A stretch of 64,000 nt of DNA from Bradyrhizobium sp. CSA207 (GCF_029051685.1 NZ_JAACFT010000005.1:1-64000), one strand, 5' to 3'. Shown: positions 34,101 through 42,850, numbered from the stretch's first letter. The notes: generated by a model not told the origin, from the letters alone. Program-made: numbers and translations.

Positions 34101-35480
34101 TCAAGCCGGTGAATGCTGCGGCTTCCGCCGGACGTAGTTGGAGCGAGGCTGTAGTTTTCGTTTTGTGGGAGCGGGTTTGGTCGGCTGAGATTGGCCATCT
34201 TCCGCAGCCTTGCCCTCTGCGATCCTCGGCGGCCGTTTGATGTTGATCGCTGCCGCGCTCAGCTGGTTCTTGATATGAGAGGCGTAGAACTTCTCGATCA
34301 TTTCAACGCTGGTACGGCAGTTCTTGGCGATCTGGTAGATGTCGGCACCTTCCATGAGGCGAAGGCAGATGTAGGTGTGACGCAGGCTGTAAGCCGTGCG
34401 CCGCTGACCTTCACGGTCGAACTTCAGCTCTTCTTCTTCAAGGATTCTGTTGAAGAGCTCGTGCTGGTAACTGGGGAAGATGCGGTCGGTAGGCTTGGGC
34501 TTGTTGCGCTTGCGCAACCTGAAGAAGGGCGCAACCGCGCTGGGCATGCTTTTGCAGTAGCCGACGCCGCGCTTGCCCCGCACCTCGATCTCGAGGATGC
34601 GCTGGTTGGTTTCCTTGTCCATCACCACTGTAACGTCACGATACTCAAGGCGGTTGGCCTCATCGGGACGAAGGCCCGTGTTGGCCATGAAGATCACGTA
34701 GTCATGGAGCTGCTCACAGGCGTAGCGCCAACGCTCGTTGATGGGATTTTCAGCCCGGCGCGAGGTCGCCAGATAGAGCTTTCTGTATTCAATCGGCGAG
34801 AACCACGCGCGGTGGGAGATCTTGCTGTTGCTGCGATAGGGCTGGGACATGTCTGGCAAGCTGGAGAGCCAGCCATGGCGGAGGGCTGTTTTGAGCGTCT
34901 GACGAAGAGCCACCATTTCTTGGTGGAGGGTGTTGCGGGCAGGCAGTTTTCCGCGCGCAGCCTTTGATTTCTCGATGCGGTCGATCCGGTACTCCTGAAT
35001 GGCGCCGGAGTTGACCTGGGACAACGGCTTGTCGCCAAAGAAGGGAATGAGGTAATTGCGCAGCCGCCGTTCATGGCCGGCGACATAGATAGGGCTGCGC
35101 TGACCTTCGGTGATTACGGGAAATTCCCGGAGAAACTGCTCCGCAGCGTGTTTGAAGGTTTTCTCGGCGTTCGCGAGAACAAGCTTGTCGAGGTCGCCGC
35201 GAACGTGCTTGCCCCGAAGCTCAAGGTACCATTCTTCGGCAAAGCGTAGCGCGCTGGTGATGCCTTCCATTTTGGTGCTGACGCGATAGTTGCGGTTTCC
35301 GACGTAGGCGGCGGCTTGCCAGAATTTGCTATCGGCGCTGCGCTTGTAGATGTAGCACTTGCCACCCATTAGATCGTGGCGCTCGGTCGTCCCGTCCTGC
35401 TTCAGGGATGCTTCTGCGCTCGCCTCAGGTGTCAGTACGTCCATCTCCGCAACGTCCAATTGTGTAATTTGTGTAAGCAA
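34101..35480 (-). CDS. Tyrosine recombinase/integrase of the element
   Basis: 459 residues. The catalytic domain shows TGLRPDEANRL (first Arg, near 271), YSLRHTYICLRL (His-x-x-Arg box, near 365) and EMIEKFYASH with the nucleophilic Tyr near 400. The N-terminal 150 residues include a SAM-like core-binding domain (EQFLREFPVI to YRIDRIEKSK), and the basic tail of about 40 residues is extra. The gene lies between the intron tRNA and the broken tRNA-Leu half, so it is the likely integrase for the anticodon-loop site. The start at a TTG (35480) is uncertain; ATG 35444 is the alternative. Confidence 0.88.
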   Translation of the reverse strand: MLTQITQLDVAEMDVLTPEASAEASLKQDGTTERHDLMGGKCYIYKRSADSKFWQAAAYVGNRNYRVSTKMEGITSALRFAEEWYLELRGKHVRGDLDKLVLANAEKTFKHAAEQFLREFPVITEGQRSPIYVAGHERRLRNYLIPFFGDKPLSQVNSGAIQEYRIDRIEKSKAARGKLPARNTLHQEMVALRQTLKTALRHGWLSSLPDMSQPYRSNSKISHRAWFSPIEYRKLYLATSRRAENPINERWRYACEQLHDYVIFMANTGLRPDEANRLEYRDVTVVMDKETNQRILEIEVRGKRGVGYCKSMPSAVAPFFRLRKRNKPKPTDRIFPSYQHELFNRILEEEELKFDREGQRRTAYSLRHTYICLRLMEGADIYQIAKNCRTSVEMIEKFYASHIKNQLSAAAINIKRPPRIAEGKAAEDGQSQPTKPAPTKRKLQPRSNYVRRKPQHSPA

Positions 35481-35487
35481 TGTGTAA
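35461..35487. repeat. Three TGTGTAA repeats at the integrase start
   Basis: TGTGTAA occurs at 35461-35467, 35470-35476 and 35481-35487, with spacings of 9 and 11 bases. They overlap the possible TTG start of the integrase and lie about 80 bases from the att core. They could be arm-type binding sites for the integrase or an excision factor, or an operator. Confidence 0.4.
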
Positions 35488-35564
35488 CAGTCTCACGTCT
35501 TAAGATTCCTGTCAATCGTATTGAAATTACTTACTTTTTTTAATTTCTAATCTCGTTAGGTAAC

Positions 35565-35605
35565 GATTTTAAGTCCCTTGCGTCTACCAATTCCGCCATG
35601 CCCGC
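35565..35605 (-). pseudogene. 5' half of a tRNA-Leu(UAA): attachment-site scar
   Basis: Read on the minus strand from 35605, GCGGGCATGGCGGAATTGG and the following D-arm lead to GGGACTTAAAATC, then the match to tRNA stops. The anticodon UAA lies in ACTTAAAA. The 3' half is missing, so this copy cannot make a tRNA. It differs from the exon of the intron-bearing tRNA at about four of 35 positions. The break at the anticodon loop marks the recombination point, and the AT-rich DNA to the left is the element end. Confidence 0.8.
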
Positions 35606-35617
35606 TTGATCCAACGA

Positions 35618-35636
35618 GATCAACGACTTAAGTCCC
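35618..35636. repeat. Second att-core-like sequence
   Basis: AACGACTTAAGTCCC (35622-35636) closely resembles AACGATTTTAAGTCCC (35562-35577) at the tRNA break, with one gap and one substitution. The two copies are about 60 bases apart in the same orientation. Confidence 0.45.
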
Positions 35637-35773
35637 GTTTCGGCCGCTTTTGGTGGCGGAAGCCGGACGGGTTGTCTCTTCCTTAAGCGAGCCGCCCGCG
35701 CAAGGCAAAGCCTCAATCCGGACATCTCGGCTTGCTTTAGGCAATCTCAATCCACGGGGACTACCAATCCGAC

Positions 35774-36226
35774 ATGTCTGTCTCGTTTCTCCACCAACGT
35801 CGCCTTGCGCGTGTGCTGCTTCCGCTGCTGGGACTCTGCGCGGCGCTTGGCGGCTGCGCGGGTATCTCCGAGACCATCAGCCCGGCCTTCGTCGATCCGG
35901 CCCGCTATGACCTCTGGGATTGCAAGCAACTCGCGCCCGAGCGGAAAACCCTCGCCAAGCGCCGTGATGAGCTGGAGCGGCTGATGGCGAAGGCCGAAAC
36001 CGGGGCAGGCGGCGCAGTCGTGGCAGAGCTCGCCTATCGCAACGACTACCTCGCCGTGCGCGGACAGCAAAAGTTGCTGGAAGAGACCTGGCGGAGGGAC
36101 AGATGCCGCGAGAGCGACATGGAGGCAGCCAATCCGCCGACTCAGCCGACACCTGTGCCTGCACCGGCAGGCGCGGCCAAGCCGTCGAAGCTGCTGGGCT
36201 CGAAATCCGGCGACGCCATCCACTGA
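35774..36226 (+). CDS. Putative lipoprotein
   Basis: 150 residues with a lipoprotein signal peptide: basic N-terminus (HQRRLARV), hydrophobic stretch, and lipobox LGGC at residues 25-28. The mature part begins AGISETISPAFVDPARYDLWDC and contains a helical segment with a possible coiled coil (RRDELERLMAKAETGAGG), then a Pro-rich tail (PPTQPTPVPAPAGAAKP). It is the first chromosomal gene right of the element. Probably envelope-located; exact role unknown. Confidence 0.7.
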   Translation: MSVSFLHQRRLARVLLPLLGLCAALGGCAGISETISPAFVDPARYDLWDCKQLAPERKTLAKRRDELERLMAKAETGAGGAVVAELAYRNDYLAVRGQQKLLEETWRRDRCRESDMEAANPPTQPTPVPAPAGAAKPSKLLGSKSGDAIH

Positions 36227-36257
36227 CGATGATGATCGCTGCTAATCGCACCGCGCT

Positions 36258-37460
36258 TCAGGCCCGCCAGCCGTAGATCCAGTCCTGCCGCGCCAGCATG
36301 CGCTCCGGCCCGAGCGAGCGGATCGCAAGGTCGCGCGCGAGCGCAAGCGGACCGCTCAAATGATAGATGCGGCCCTGCTGCCGTGCCGTTTGCTGCACGC
36401 GCCGCACCCGCGTCTGGCGCGTTCGGCCGTATTGCTTCAGCGCTGCGGCGATGCTGCTTGCGCTTTCGGCTGCCTCAAAGCTCAAGTGCCTGGCGAGCAC
36501 GGCGGCATCCTCGATCGCCATGCCGGCCCCCTGGGCGGCGAAGGGCAGCATCGCGTGCACGGCGTCGCCGAGCAGCGCCACCTGGCCTTTGCTCCAGGGG
36601 CAGCCCTCGGGCACGCCGAACAGCGCCCATTTGCGCCAGCTGTCGACCGCGGCGAGCATCATCCGCACCGGTGACGGCCAGCGCGGCGCGGCAAAGGCGT
36701 CCATCATCTCGAAGGGATCGCCCGGCGTGCTCCAGCCCGGCCTGTTCCATGTGCCCGGCAGCACCGCCACCACATTGAGCTGGCGCCCGCCCGCGATCGG
36801 ATAGGCGACCAGATGGGCGTTTGGGCCCATCCAGAGCTGCACCCGGCGCGCGGTGTAGTCCTTCGGCAATTGCGTGGCATCGATCGTGCCGCGCCAGGCG
36901 ATCAGTCCGGAGAAGCGCGGCTGCACCTCGGGAAACAGATGCTGGCGTACCGTCGACCAGATGCCGTCGGCGCCGATCAGCGCGCTCGCGAGATCACTGC
37001 GGCGTATCGTGCCGCTGCGATGGACGACAGTCAGCCCCTTGGCGTGAGACGCGACATCCTCGAAGGTCGCGCCGAGCTTCAGCTCGATGTCGGGATGGTC
37101 GGAGACCGCGCCGGCCAGCGCCGCTTGCAGGTCGGCACGATGCACCACCCAATAGGGGGCTCCGGCCCGCGCCGAGGCGGCTTCACCAAGCGGCATGCGC
37201 AGCAATTCGCCGCCGGCCCGCGCGCTCATGATGCTGACCGCCTCGGGGGTCACCGCACGGAGCCTGAGGCGCTCGGTCAGGCCGAGCTCGACCAGGACGC
37301 GGCTGGCATTGGGGGAGAGTTGCAGGCCCGCGCCGACTTCTTCGAGGCGCTCGGCTTTTTCCAGCACCACGACACGAAAGCCGCGGGCCGCGAGCGCGAG
37401 TGCGGCCGTCAGGCCTCCGATTCCGGCACCGGCGATGACGATTGTTCGGGAGAGCGCCAC
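36258..37460 (-). CDS. FAD-dependent monooxygenase (aromatic hydroxylase type)
   Basis: 400 residues. Class A flavin monooxygenase that hydroxylates an aromatic substrate with NAD(P)H and oxygen. The FAD-binding fold GAGIGGLTAALALAARG is at the N-terminus, the DG motif appears as IGADGIWSTVRQHLF near 165, and the GD motif as LLGDAVHAMLPFAAQGAG near 290. Salicylate 1-monooxygenase and UbiH-like enzymes share this order; the substrate cannot be named. The zinc-finger gene ends 18 bases upstream on the same strand, implying an operon. Confidence 0.85.
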   Translation of the reverse strand: MALSRTIVIAGAGIGGLTAALALAARGFRVVVLEKAERLEEVGAGLQLSPNASRVLVELGLTERLRLRAVTPEAVSIMSARAGGELLRMPLGEAASARAGAPYWVVHRADLQAALAGAVSDHPDIELKLGATFEDVASHAKGLTVVHRSGTIRRSDLASALIGADGIWSTVRQHLFPEVQPRFSGLIAWRGTIDATQLPKDYTARRVQLWMGPNAHLVAYPIAGGRQLNVVAVLPGTWNRPGWSTPGDPFEMMDAFAAPRWPSPVRMMLAAVDSWRKWALFGVPEGCPWSKGQVALLGDAVHAMLPFAAQGAGMAIEDAAVLARHLSFEAAESASSIAAALKQYGRTRQTRVRRVQQTARQQGRIYHLSGPLALARDLAIRSLGPERMLARQDWIYGWRA

Positions 37461-37478
37461 CCCTGGTTGAAGCGACCG

Positions 37479-37724
37479 TCAGGCCACCTTGTCCTTCAGG
37501 ACACATTCCGGCGGACGCGCCTCGCCGGCCTTCAGGTCCGCGGCAAAGCGGTACAGCGTCGAGCAGTAGGGGCAGATGATCTCGTTGTCGTTGCCGAGGT
37601 CGAGGAACACGTGCGGATGATCGAACGGAGGATTGGCGCCCACGCACATGAATTCTTGCGAACCGATCTCGATGACGGGAACACCGGCATCGTTATGGAA
37701 GTGCGGGACGACATGGTCGGACAT
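37479..37724 (-). CDS. Zinc-finger (CHCC) domain protein
   Basis: 81 residues with the pattern of the zf-CHCC domain found at the C-terminus of the mitochondrial complex I subunit NDUFS6: Cys in FMCVGANPPFDHPHVFLDLG, the key His in DHPHVF, and the pair CPYCSTLYRF. Alphaproteobacteria carry it as a stand-alone protein. It probably binds one zinc. It is the first gene of the pair with the monooxygenase. Confidence 0.85.
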   Translation of the reverse strand: MSDHVVPHFHNDAGVPVIEIGSQEFMCVGANPPFDHPHVFLDLGNDNEIICPYCSTLYRFAADLKAGEARPPECVLKDKVA

Positions 37725-38015
37725 CGTAACTCATCCTGGAGTGGCAATGGCGGCAGACACAATCACGACTGACGCGGCTTCTTTAAGGCGCCGCGGACCA
37801 TACTGGCGAGGATAGGTGATTGCTAGTCCGGCGGAACCGAAAGGTTCGCAATGCCCCATGCTCATTTGCTCTTGCAAATTCGACACAATCTTGCGGCCTG
37901 AGAGAAGCCCTTCTTTCGTCGGGGACGTTGTGTCGCAATTTGGGCATACTATGTCTGCGGACGAAGGTAATTGCGGCAAAAGACCAACCATCAGGCAGAC
38001 GTCCAGGCTTTCAGC

Positions 38016-39152
38016 ATGAAGTGGCTGCGAATCGGCACAGCGTTGAGCGGGATTGCGGCATGCGGCTTCGTGCTCGCGCAGATAGCGCCGCATGCCCGCG
38101 AGGCCGGCGCGATCTTCGCCGCCCAGGACGATCCGGCCGCACTGTCCGAGCTCAAGCTCGACACGGTTCTGCGACAGAACGAGCGGCTGGTTCAGGACAA
38201 CATCGAAGCCGCGCTCGCATCGAGCGATGCCGATCTCGCGAACAGTTTCGTCGTGCTCGCGCGTGAGCGCAATATCGCGCTTCCCGATGACATCCTCACG
38301 CGCGTGAGTGACGCGGTCAAAGAGGAAAATTCCACCTCGTATTTCGCCAGGCGCTTCGCCACCGGCCTCGTCACCGGCAGCGCGGATGACGTCGCAAGCC
38401 TGTCCGGAACCGTAGCCGGCGATCTCTTTGTGATCGGCGACATCAGGGACGTCGTTCGCGAGGGCAAGCATCTCGCCATGGGCGAGGATACCGATCGTCT
38501 CGTGCTCGGGCTCGCGGCCGTGGGGCTTGCGGTGACGGCGGCAACCTACGTGTCCGTCGGGGGCGCGGCGCCGGTTCGCGCCGGGCTGACGCTGGTCAAG
38601 GATGCCCGGAAGGTCGGGCGGCTCGGCGAGGGGCTGGCCAAATGGGCCGGCCGGTCCGCGCGCGAGGTGGTCGATACGCCGATGCTTCAGAACGCGGTTG
38701 CCTCCGGTTCGGTGCTACGACCGGGCGAGACCGCACGCGCCATTAAGGCAGCATTCCACGCCGAAAAGGCCGGCGCGCTGGTCCGGCTCGGCAAGGACGT
38801 CACGCGCGTCGCCGAAAAGACCGGCGCGCGCGGCGCCATGGACACGCTGCGTATCGCCGAAGGCCCGAAAGATGTCGCGCGTGCGGCGCGGCTTGCGCAA
38901 GCGCAGGGCGGCAAGACGCGCGCGATCATGAAGCTGCTCGGTCGCGGTGCGCTGCTGCTCGTGGGCGGCGCGTTCGATCTCGCGCTCTGGCTGTTCGGCG
39001 CCGCATTGACGCTGTTTGGCCTTCTGTCCTCGATCAAGACGACCGCCGAGCGCCTGACCCAGTCCTGGTGCGATCGCAGACGAGCGCGGCGGCTTCGCCG
39101 GGCGCGGATCGCCGCCGAAGCCGATCTGACGAACGCGGCCGTTATGGCCTAA
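38016..39152 (+). CDS. Hypothetical membrane protein
   Basis: 378 residues. An N-terminal membrane segment (LRIGTALSGIAACGFVLAQIA) precedes a soluble part. A second hydrophobic stretch (LVLGLAAVGLAVTAATYV) lies near the middle and a third (LLLVGGAFDLALWLFGAALTLF) near the C-terminus, which ends in an Arg-rich cytoplasmic tail. The start MKWLRIG at 38016 places the first membrane segment correctly; the frame opens further upstream. A family is not recognised. A palindromic repeat follows its stop codon. Confidence 0.65.
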   Translation: MKWLRIGTALSGIAACGFVLAQIAPHAREAGAIFAAQDDPAALSELKLDTVLRQNERLVQDNIEAALASSDADLANSFVVLARERNIALPDDILTRVSDAVKEENSTSYFARRFATGLVTGSADDVASLSGTVAGDLFVIGDIRDVVREGKHLAMGEDTDRLVLGLAAVGLAVTAATYVSVGGAAPVRAGLTLVKDARKVGRLGEGLAKWAGRSAREVVDTPMLQNAVASGSVLRPGETARAIKAAFHAEKAGALVRLGKDVTRVAEKTGARGAMDTLRIAEGPKDVARAARLAQAQGGKTRAIMKLLGRGALLLVGGAFDLALWLFGAALTLFGLLSSIKTTAERLTQSWCDRRRARRLRRARIAAEADLTNAAVMA

Positions 39153-39207
39153 GCATGATCCGGAAAAGTGCGCAGCGGTTTTCCGAAAAGATCATGCTCA
39201 AACAATA
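39152..39207. repeat. Palindromic intergenic repeat, copy 1
   Basis: An imperfect palindrome with ends GCATGATC and GATCATGC and central arms CGGAAAA and TTTTCCG. Copy 2 at 48,916-48,966 is the same sequence in reverse orientation with only a few differences. It begins at the stop codon of the membrane-protein gene. Confidence 0.7.
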
Positions 39208-39242
39208 ACCACAACCTTCCCCTCAAGACCGCGGAACAAGTG

Positions 39243-39998
39243 ATGCCGAGCTTTCACAACGGCGCCGTTGAAATTGCCTATCTCGACGAGGGCGAGGGCG
39301 ATCCCATCATCCTGGTGCACGGCTTTGCCTCCAGCAAGAACGTGAACTGGGTCTATCCGACCTGGGTCTCCGAGCTGCGCAAGAACGGACGCCGCGTCAT
39401 CGCGCTGGACAATCGTGGCCATGGCGAAAGCGCAAAGCTCTACGAGCCCGTACACTATTCGATTCCGACCATGGCCGGCGACGTGCTTGCGCTGATGGAT
39501 CATCTCGCGATCCCGCAGGCCGACATCATGGGCTATTCGATGGGCGGGCGGATGACCGCGTGGCTCGGGCTCAACGAGCCGCAGCGCCTACGCTCGGCGA
39601 TCCTCGGCGGCATCGGCATCGGCGGCCTGATCGATGGGACCGGGCCGGGAGAGAACGTGGCGAAGGCGCTGGAAGCACCCTCGCTCGATGACGTCACCGA
39701 TCCCATGGGCCGCACCTTTCGCGCCTTCGCCGATCAGACCCGTTCCGACCGCCGTGCGCTCGTCGCCTGCCTGCGCGGCACGCGCGACCTCATGACAACG
39801 GACGAAGCCGCGGGTATCGACGTGCCCGTGCTGATCGCGGTCGGCAGCACTGACGACGTCGCAGGCTCCGCCAGCGCACTCGGCGCACTCATCCCCGGCT
39901 CGGAAGTGCTTGAGATCCCCAACCGCGACCACATGCGTGCCGTCGGCGACAAGGTCTACAAGACCGGCGTGCTCGATTTCCTGTCACGCCGCGGCTGA
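39243..39998 (+). CDS. Alpha/beta hydrolase
   Basis: 251 residues. The nucleophile elbow is GYSMGG near residue 100, the oxyanion region is ILVHGFASSK, the acid is in VGSTDDVAG near 205, and the catalytic His is in IPNRDHMRAV near 230. The family includes esterases, lipases and dehalogenases; the substrate is not evident. ATG 39243 was chosen because MPSFHNGAVEIAYLDEG is the usual opening strand. Its 3' end overlaps the convergent membrane-protein gene by 15 bases. Confidence 0.8.
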   Translation: MPSFHNGAVEIAYLDEGEGDPIILVHGFASSKNVNWVYPTWVSELRKNGRRVIALDNRGHGESAKLYEPVHYSIPTMAGDVLALMDHLAIPQADIMGYSMGGRMTAWLGLNEPQRLRSAILGGIGIGGLIDGTGPGENVAKALEAPSLDDVTDPMGRTFRAFADQTRSDRRALVACLRGTRDLMTTDEAAGIDVPVLIAVGSTDDVAGSASALGALIPGSEVLEIPNRDHMRAVGDKVYKTGVLDFLSRRG

Positions 39999-41360
39999 GA
40001 TGTCGTCCGCCGGCTCGTCGTCGCCTAAACGACGTGTCAGCGCCGTCAGCACCACGAAGGTCGCAAGCCACGCCATCCGCGCGCCGTAGCGGTCGTGCGG
40101 ACCGGAGATGACGGCGCAGATGAAAGCATTGCCGAGCAGGGCCAAGGTGACGGTCGCCGCCAGCAGCGTCAGATCGTCGAGCCTGCGCTTCGCCAGCGAA
40201 TGCGCGAGCAGCGCGACGAGCGCCAGCATCGAGACCAGCGCCGCCGGAACGTGCAGCCAGTTGATGGTGTCGAAATTGACGGCCCAGTGCTGCTGTCGCG
40301 CCGCACGCATCGGCGCCACCTGCGCCGGGATGTAGCGCTCGATGATGCCGTAGGTGTGCGGGATCCAGCCGCTGGTGCCTTCGCCGGTCGCGACGTGCAG
40401 CAATTGCTGGCCTATCGCCCGCAGCGCCGCGCCAGCCTGCCAGGCCGGATAGTCGGCGAGCGAATGCACGACGATGTAGCCCATCTCGTCGTTCATGCCT
40501 TCGAAACGGCCGAGCGTGTTGAACATGCTCTTGCCCCACAGGAACTCGTCTGCGGTCGCCGGCAGTTCATTGCGATAGGGACAGAGCTTGAATCGCTCGC
40601 GCGGACAGTGGTCGCCAAGGTAGCGCGCGACGATGCCGTCCTGCATCATGCGGCCAAAGGCGACGCCGTAGCCGCCGGGCGTCCAGGCCCATTTGCCCGA
40701 GAGTGCATGGTTCGCCGACACCAGCATCAGGCTGCCCGCGACGATGGACAGGCTCGCCTGCGCCAACCCCCACAGCGGCAGCCGGCGTCCCACCAGCGCC
40801 CGCGCCATCCAGCCTGCGGCGCAGAGGCCGAGCAGCACGCCGAGCGTGGCGCTGTGGGTTGCGGCGGCAAAGGCGGTGAAGACGAACAGCGCGACCTTTT
40901 CGCGTGTCGAGATTCGATGTCCCCCGATGACCAGGAGGAACAGCGACAGCACCGACAGCCCTGCAAAGATGTCGGTGAGCAGCATGCTGGTAAGCCAGGG
41001 CAGGGCGGTCGACAGGATCAGGAGCAGGCTGATGGCGACGAAGCGGAAGGTCTGCATCAGGTCGAGCACGCGCAAGGTGAGCTGCAGCAGCCACAGCGTC
41101 GCCAGCGACTGGACGGCGAGGTTGATCCAGAAGCCGAAGCTTTCGCCATAGTGCAGATAGAGGCCGAACACGGTGGAGCGGCTGGGGACGAGATAGCCCT
41201 CGTACCAGCGCGCCAGATAGCCGCCGGTGTCCCATTGAAGCAGGGGATAGCCATTCCAGAACGCCGGCGCGAGCATGAAGAGGGGCAGGGCCAGCGCGGC
41301 CAGCCGCAGCCAGAACGAGCCCGCGGCGCGCGCGCGCAAACTTTCGGTGGTGGTGCTCAA
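39984..41360 (-). CDS. Multi-pass membrane protein
   Basis: 458 residues with about ten hydrophobic segments spread along the whole length, starting with WLRLAALALPLFMLAPAFW. A soluble loop of about 120 residues (roughly 230-350) separates the last segments and contains two cysteines (DHCPRERFKLCPYR). The loop DTGGYLARW near residue 45 resembles the acidic first loop of lipid-linked sugar glycosyltransferases of the GT-C class. That assignment is tentative. Confidence 0.6.
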   Translation of the reverse strand: MSTTTESLRARAAGSFWLRLAALALPLFMLAPAFWNGYPLLQWDTGGYLARWYEGYLVPSRSTVFGLYLHYGESFGFWINLAVQSLATLWLLQLTLRVLDLMQTFRFVAISLLLILSTALPWLTSMLLTDIFAGLSVLSLFLLVIGGHRISTREKVALFVFTAFAAATHSATLGVLLGLCAAGWMARALVGRRLPLWGLAQASLSIVAGSLMLVSANHALSGKWAWTPGGYGVAFGRMMQDGIVARYLGDHCPRERFKLCPYRNELPATADEFLWGKSMFNTLGRFEGMNDEMGYIVVHSLADYPAWQAGAALRAIGQQLLHVATGEGTSGWIPHTYGIIERYIPAQVAPMRAARQQHWAVNFDTINWLHVPAALVSMLALVALLAHSLAKRRLDDLTLLAATVTLALLGNAFICAVISGPHDRYGARMAWLATFVVLTALTRRLGDDEPADDISAAA

Positions 41361-41635
41361 AACCGCTCCATCGTCGTTCGGACCATGACTGCAATAAGGG
41401 TCGGGACGGAATTCACCAATAGTTTGACGCCGCCCGGCTTGAATTTGGCAGAACTCTGACCACTTTGAGCCGACCCTGCCGCCTTGGGCGTCAGGGGAAA
41501 GTGTTGTGATTCAACGCCTTGGCAGGCTTTCGCGAGGCAAGGTGCTGTTCACTCTCAGGCAAGCCGGTCAGGACTTTGTCGCCTAAGCTGTGCTATAGAG
41601 CCAGCAAAACGGGCCAATTCGAAAGAGCAGTTTCC

Positions 41636-42460
41636 ATGGCAGTGCATCAGGTCAATCCGGGAGGAAAGCTCGCATCGCTCGACCCGATCTGGGAGCGGGT
41701 CCGGGGCGAAGCGGAGGATATCGTCCATCGCGAGCCGGAGCTTGCGACCTTCATCTATTCGACGGTGCTGCATCACAGCCGCCTGGAAGATTCGGTGATC
41801 CACCGTCTTGCCGACCGGCTCGATCACGCCGCGCTGTCGGGCGATCTCGTGCGCCAGACCTATGACGAGGCGCTGCGCGACGAACCGGACCTCGGCAACG
41901 CCTTCCGCGCCGATCTCGTCGCCGTCTACGACCGCGATCCCGCGACCTCGCGCTTCATCGATCCCTTGCTCTACTTCAAGGGCTTTCACGCCATCCAGAC
42001 CCATCGTTTGGCGCACTGGCTCTATCTGAAGGGCCGCAAGGATTTCGCGTACTATCTCCAGAGCCGCGCCTCTGCGGTGTTCCAGACCGACATCAATCCC
42101 GCCGCGCGCATCGGCCGCGGCATCTTCCTCGACCATGCCACCGGTTTCGTCTGCGGCGAGACGGCTGTCATCGAGGACGACGTCTCGATCCTGCACGGCG
42201 TCACGCTCGGCGGCACCGGCAAGGAGAACGAGGACCGTCATCCCAAGATCCGCCATGGCGTCTTGATCGGTGCAGGCGCAAAGATCCTCGGCAATATCGA
42301 GATCGGCCATTGCGCGCGCATCGCCGCCGGCTCGGTCGTGGTGAAGCCGGTGCCGCACAACGTCACCGTCGCGGGCGTGCCCGCCAAGATCGTCGGCGAA
42401 GCCGGCTGCGCCGAGCCCTCGCGCACCATGGATCAGATGATCAACGCCATGGGACTTTGA
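41636..42460 (+). CDS. cysE: Serine O-acetyltransferase
   Basis: 274 residues. CysE makes O-acetylserine from serine and acetyl-CoA, the first step of cysteine synthesis. The N-terminal helical domain (LASLDPIWERVRGEAEDIV) is followed by FKGFHAIQTHRLAHWL with the conserved catalytic-site residues. The left-handed beta-helix region includes AARIGRGIFLDHATGFVCG and GVTLGGTGKENEDRHPKI. Length is standard. The longer frame starts at 41519, but ATG 41636 gives the family N-terminus. The DUF3126 gene follows on the same strand. Confidence 0.93.
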   Translation: MAVHQVNPGGKLASLDPIWERVRGEAEDIVHREPELATFIYSTVLHHSRLEDSVIHRLADRLDHAALSGDLVRQTYDEALRDEPDLGNAFRADLVAVYDRDPATSRFIDPLLYFKGFHAIQTHRLAHWLYLKGRKDFAYYLQSRASAVFQTDINPAARIGRGIFLDHATGFVCGETAVIEDDVSILHGVTLGGTGKENEDRHPKIRHGVLIGAGAKILGNIEIGHCARIAAGSVVVKPVPHNVTVAGVPAKIVGEAGCAEPSRTMDQMINAMGL

Positions 42461-42501
42461 GACGGGACTCTGAGATCGGACTTTGAGGTGGGGCTTTGAG
42501 C
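42450..42501. repeat. Tandem 13-bp repeats at the end of cysE
   Basis: Four degenerate copies of a GGGACTTTGAG-like 13-base unit run from the last codons of cysE into the downstream spacer. The cysE stop codon TGA lies in the first copy. Confidence 0.55.
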
Positions 42502-42507
42502 TTGAAG

Positions 42508-42529
42508 AGGGCCTGATTTTTCCGGCCCT
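42508..42529 (+). terminator. Candidate terminator after cysE
   Basis: The stem AGGGCC (42508-42513) and GGCCCT (42524-42529) encloses a loop with a T run, and TTTCTC follows. It lies about 50 bases after the cysE stop codon. Confidence 0.55.
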
Positions 42530-42622
42530 TTCTCGTCCCCAAATTCTTTGGCAATTGATGCTGGCGGTTCGTCGCGTCTCGTCCTAAAACCCCGCCAACC
42601 CAGATTTGGATTGGAGACTGCC

Positions 42623-42841
42623 GTGGACGTCAAGGAAGTAAGGAAGCTCGACGCGTATTTGAAGCGCGTATTCGGCAATCCCAAGATCCGCGTCGTGCCG
42701 CGGCCGAAGAAGGATGATTCCGCCGAGGTCTATATCGGCGAGGAGTTTATCGGCGTGCTGTTCGTCGACGACGAGGACGACGATCGCTCGTTCCAGTTCC
42801 AGATGGCGATCCTCGAGGACGATCTCGTCGATCAGGAATAG
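42623..42841 (+). CDS. DUF3126 family protein
   Basis: 72 residues, starting at a GTG at 42623 with GGAG seven bases upstream. The sequence VDVKEVRKLDAYLKRVFGNP and the strand EVYIGEEFIGVLFVDDEDDD match the DUF3126 family, which is common after cysE in Rhizobiales. It is very acidic at the C-terminus. The role is unknown. Confidence 0.8.
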   Translation: MDVKEVRKLDAYLKRVFGNPKIRVVPRPKKDDSAEVYIGEEFIGVLFVDDEDDDRSFQFQMAILEDDLVDQE

Positions 42842-42850
42842 TTCGCCAGC

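Noticed and set aside
1..35565. Insertion sequences or transposase genes in the element
   Set aside because: Apart from the serine resolvase and the tyrosine recombinase I see no transposase and no terminal repeats.
40095..41459. 454-codon plus-strand frame
   Set aside because: It is the antisense shadow of the multi-pass membrane protein at 39,984-41,360 and has the Arg/Gln/Asp-rich composition of such shadows.
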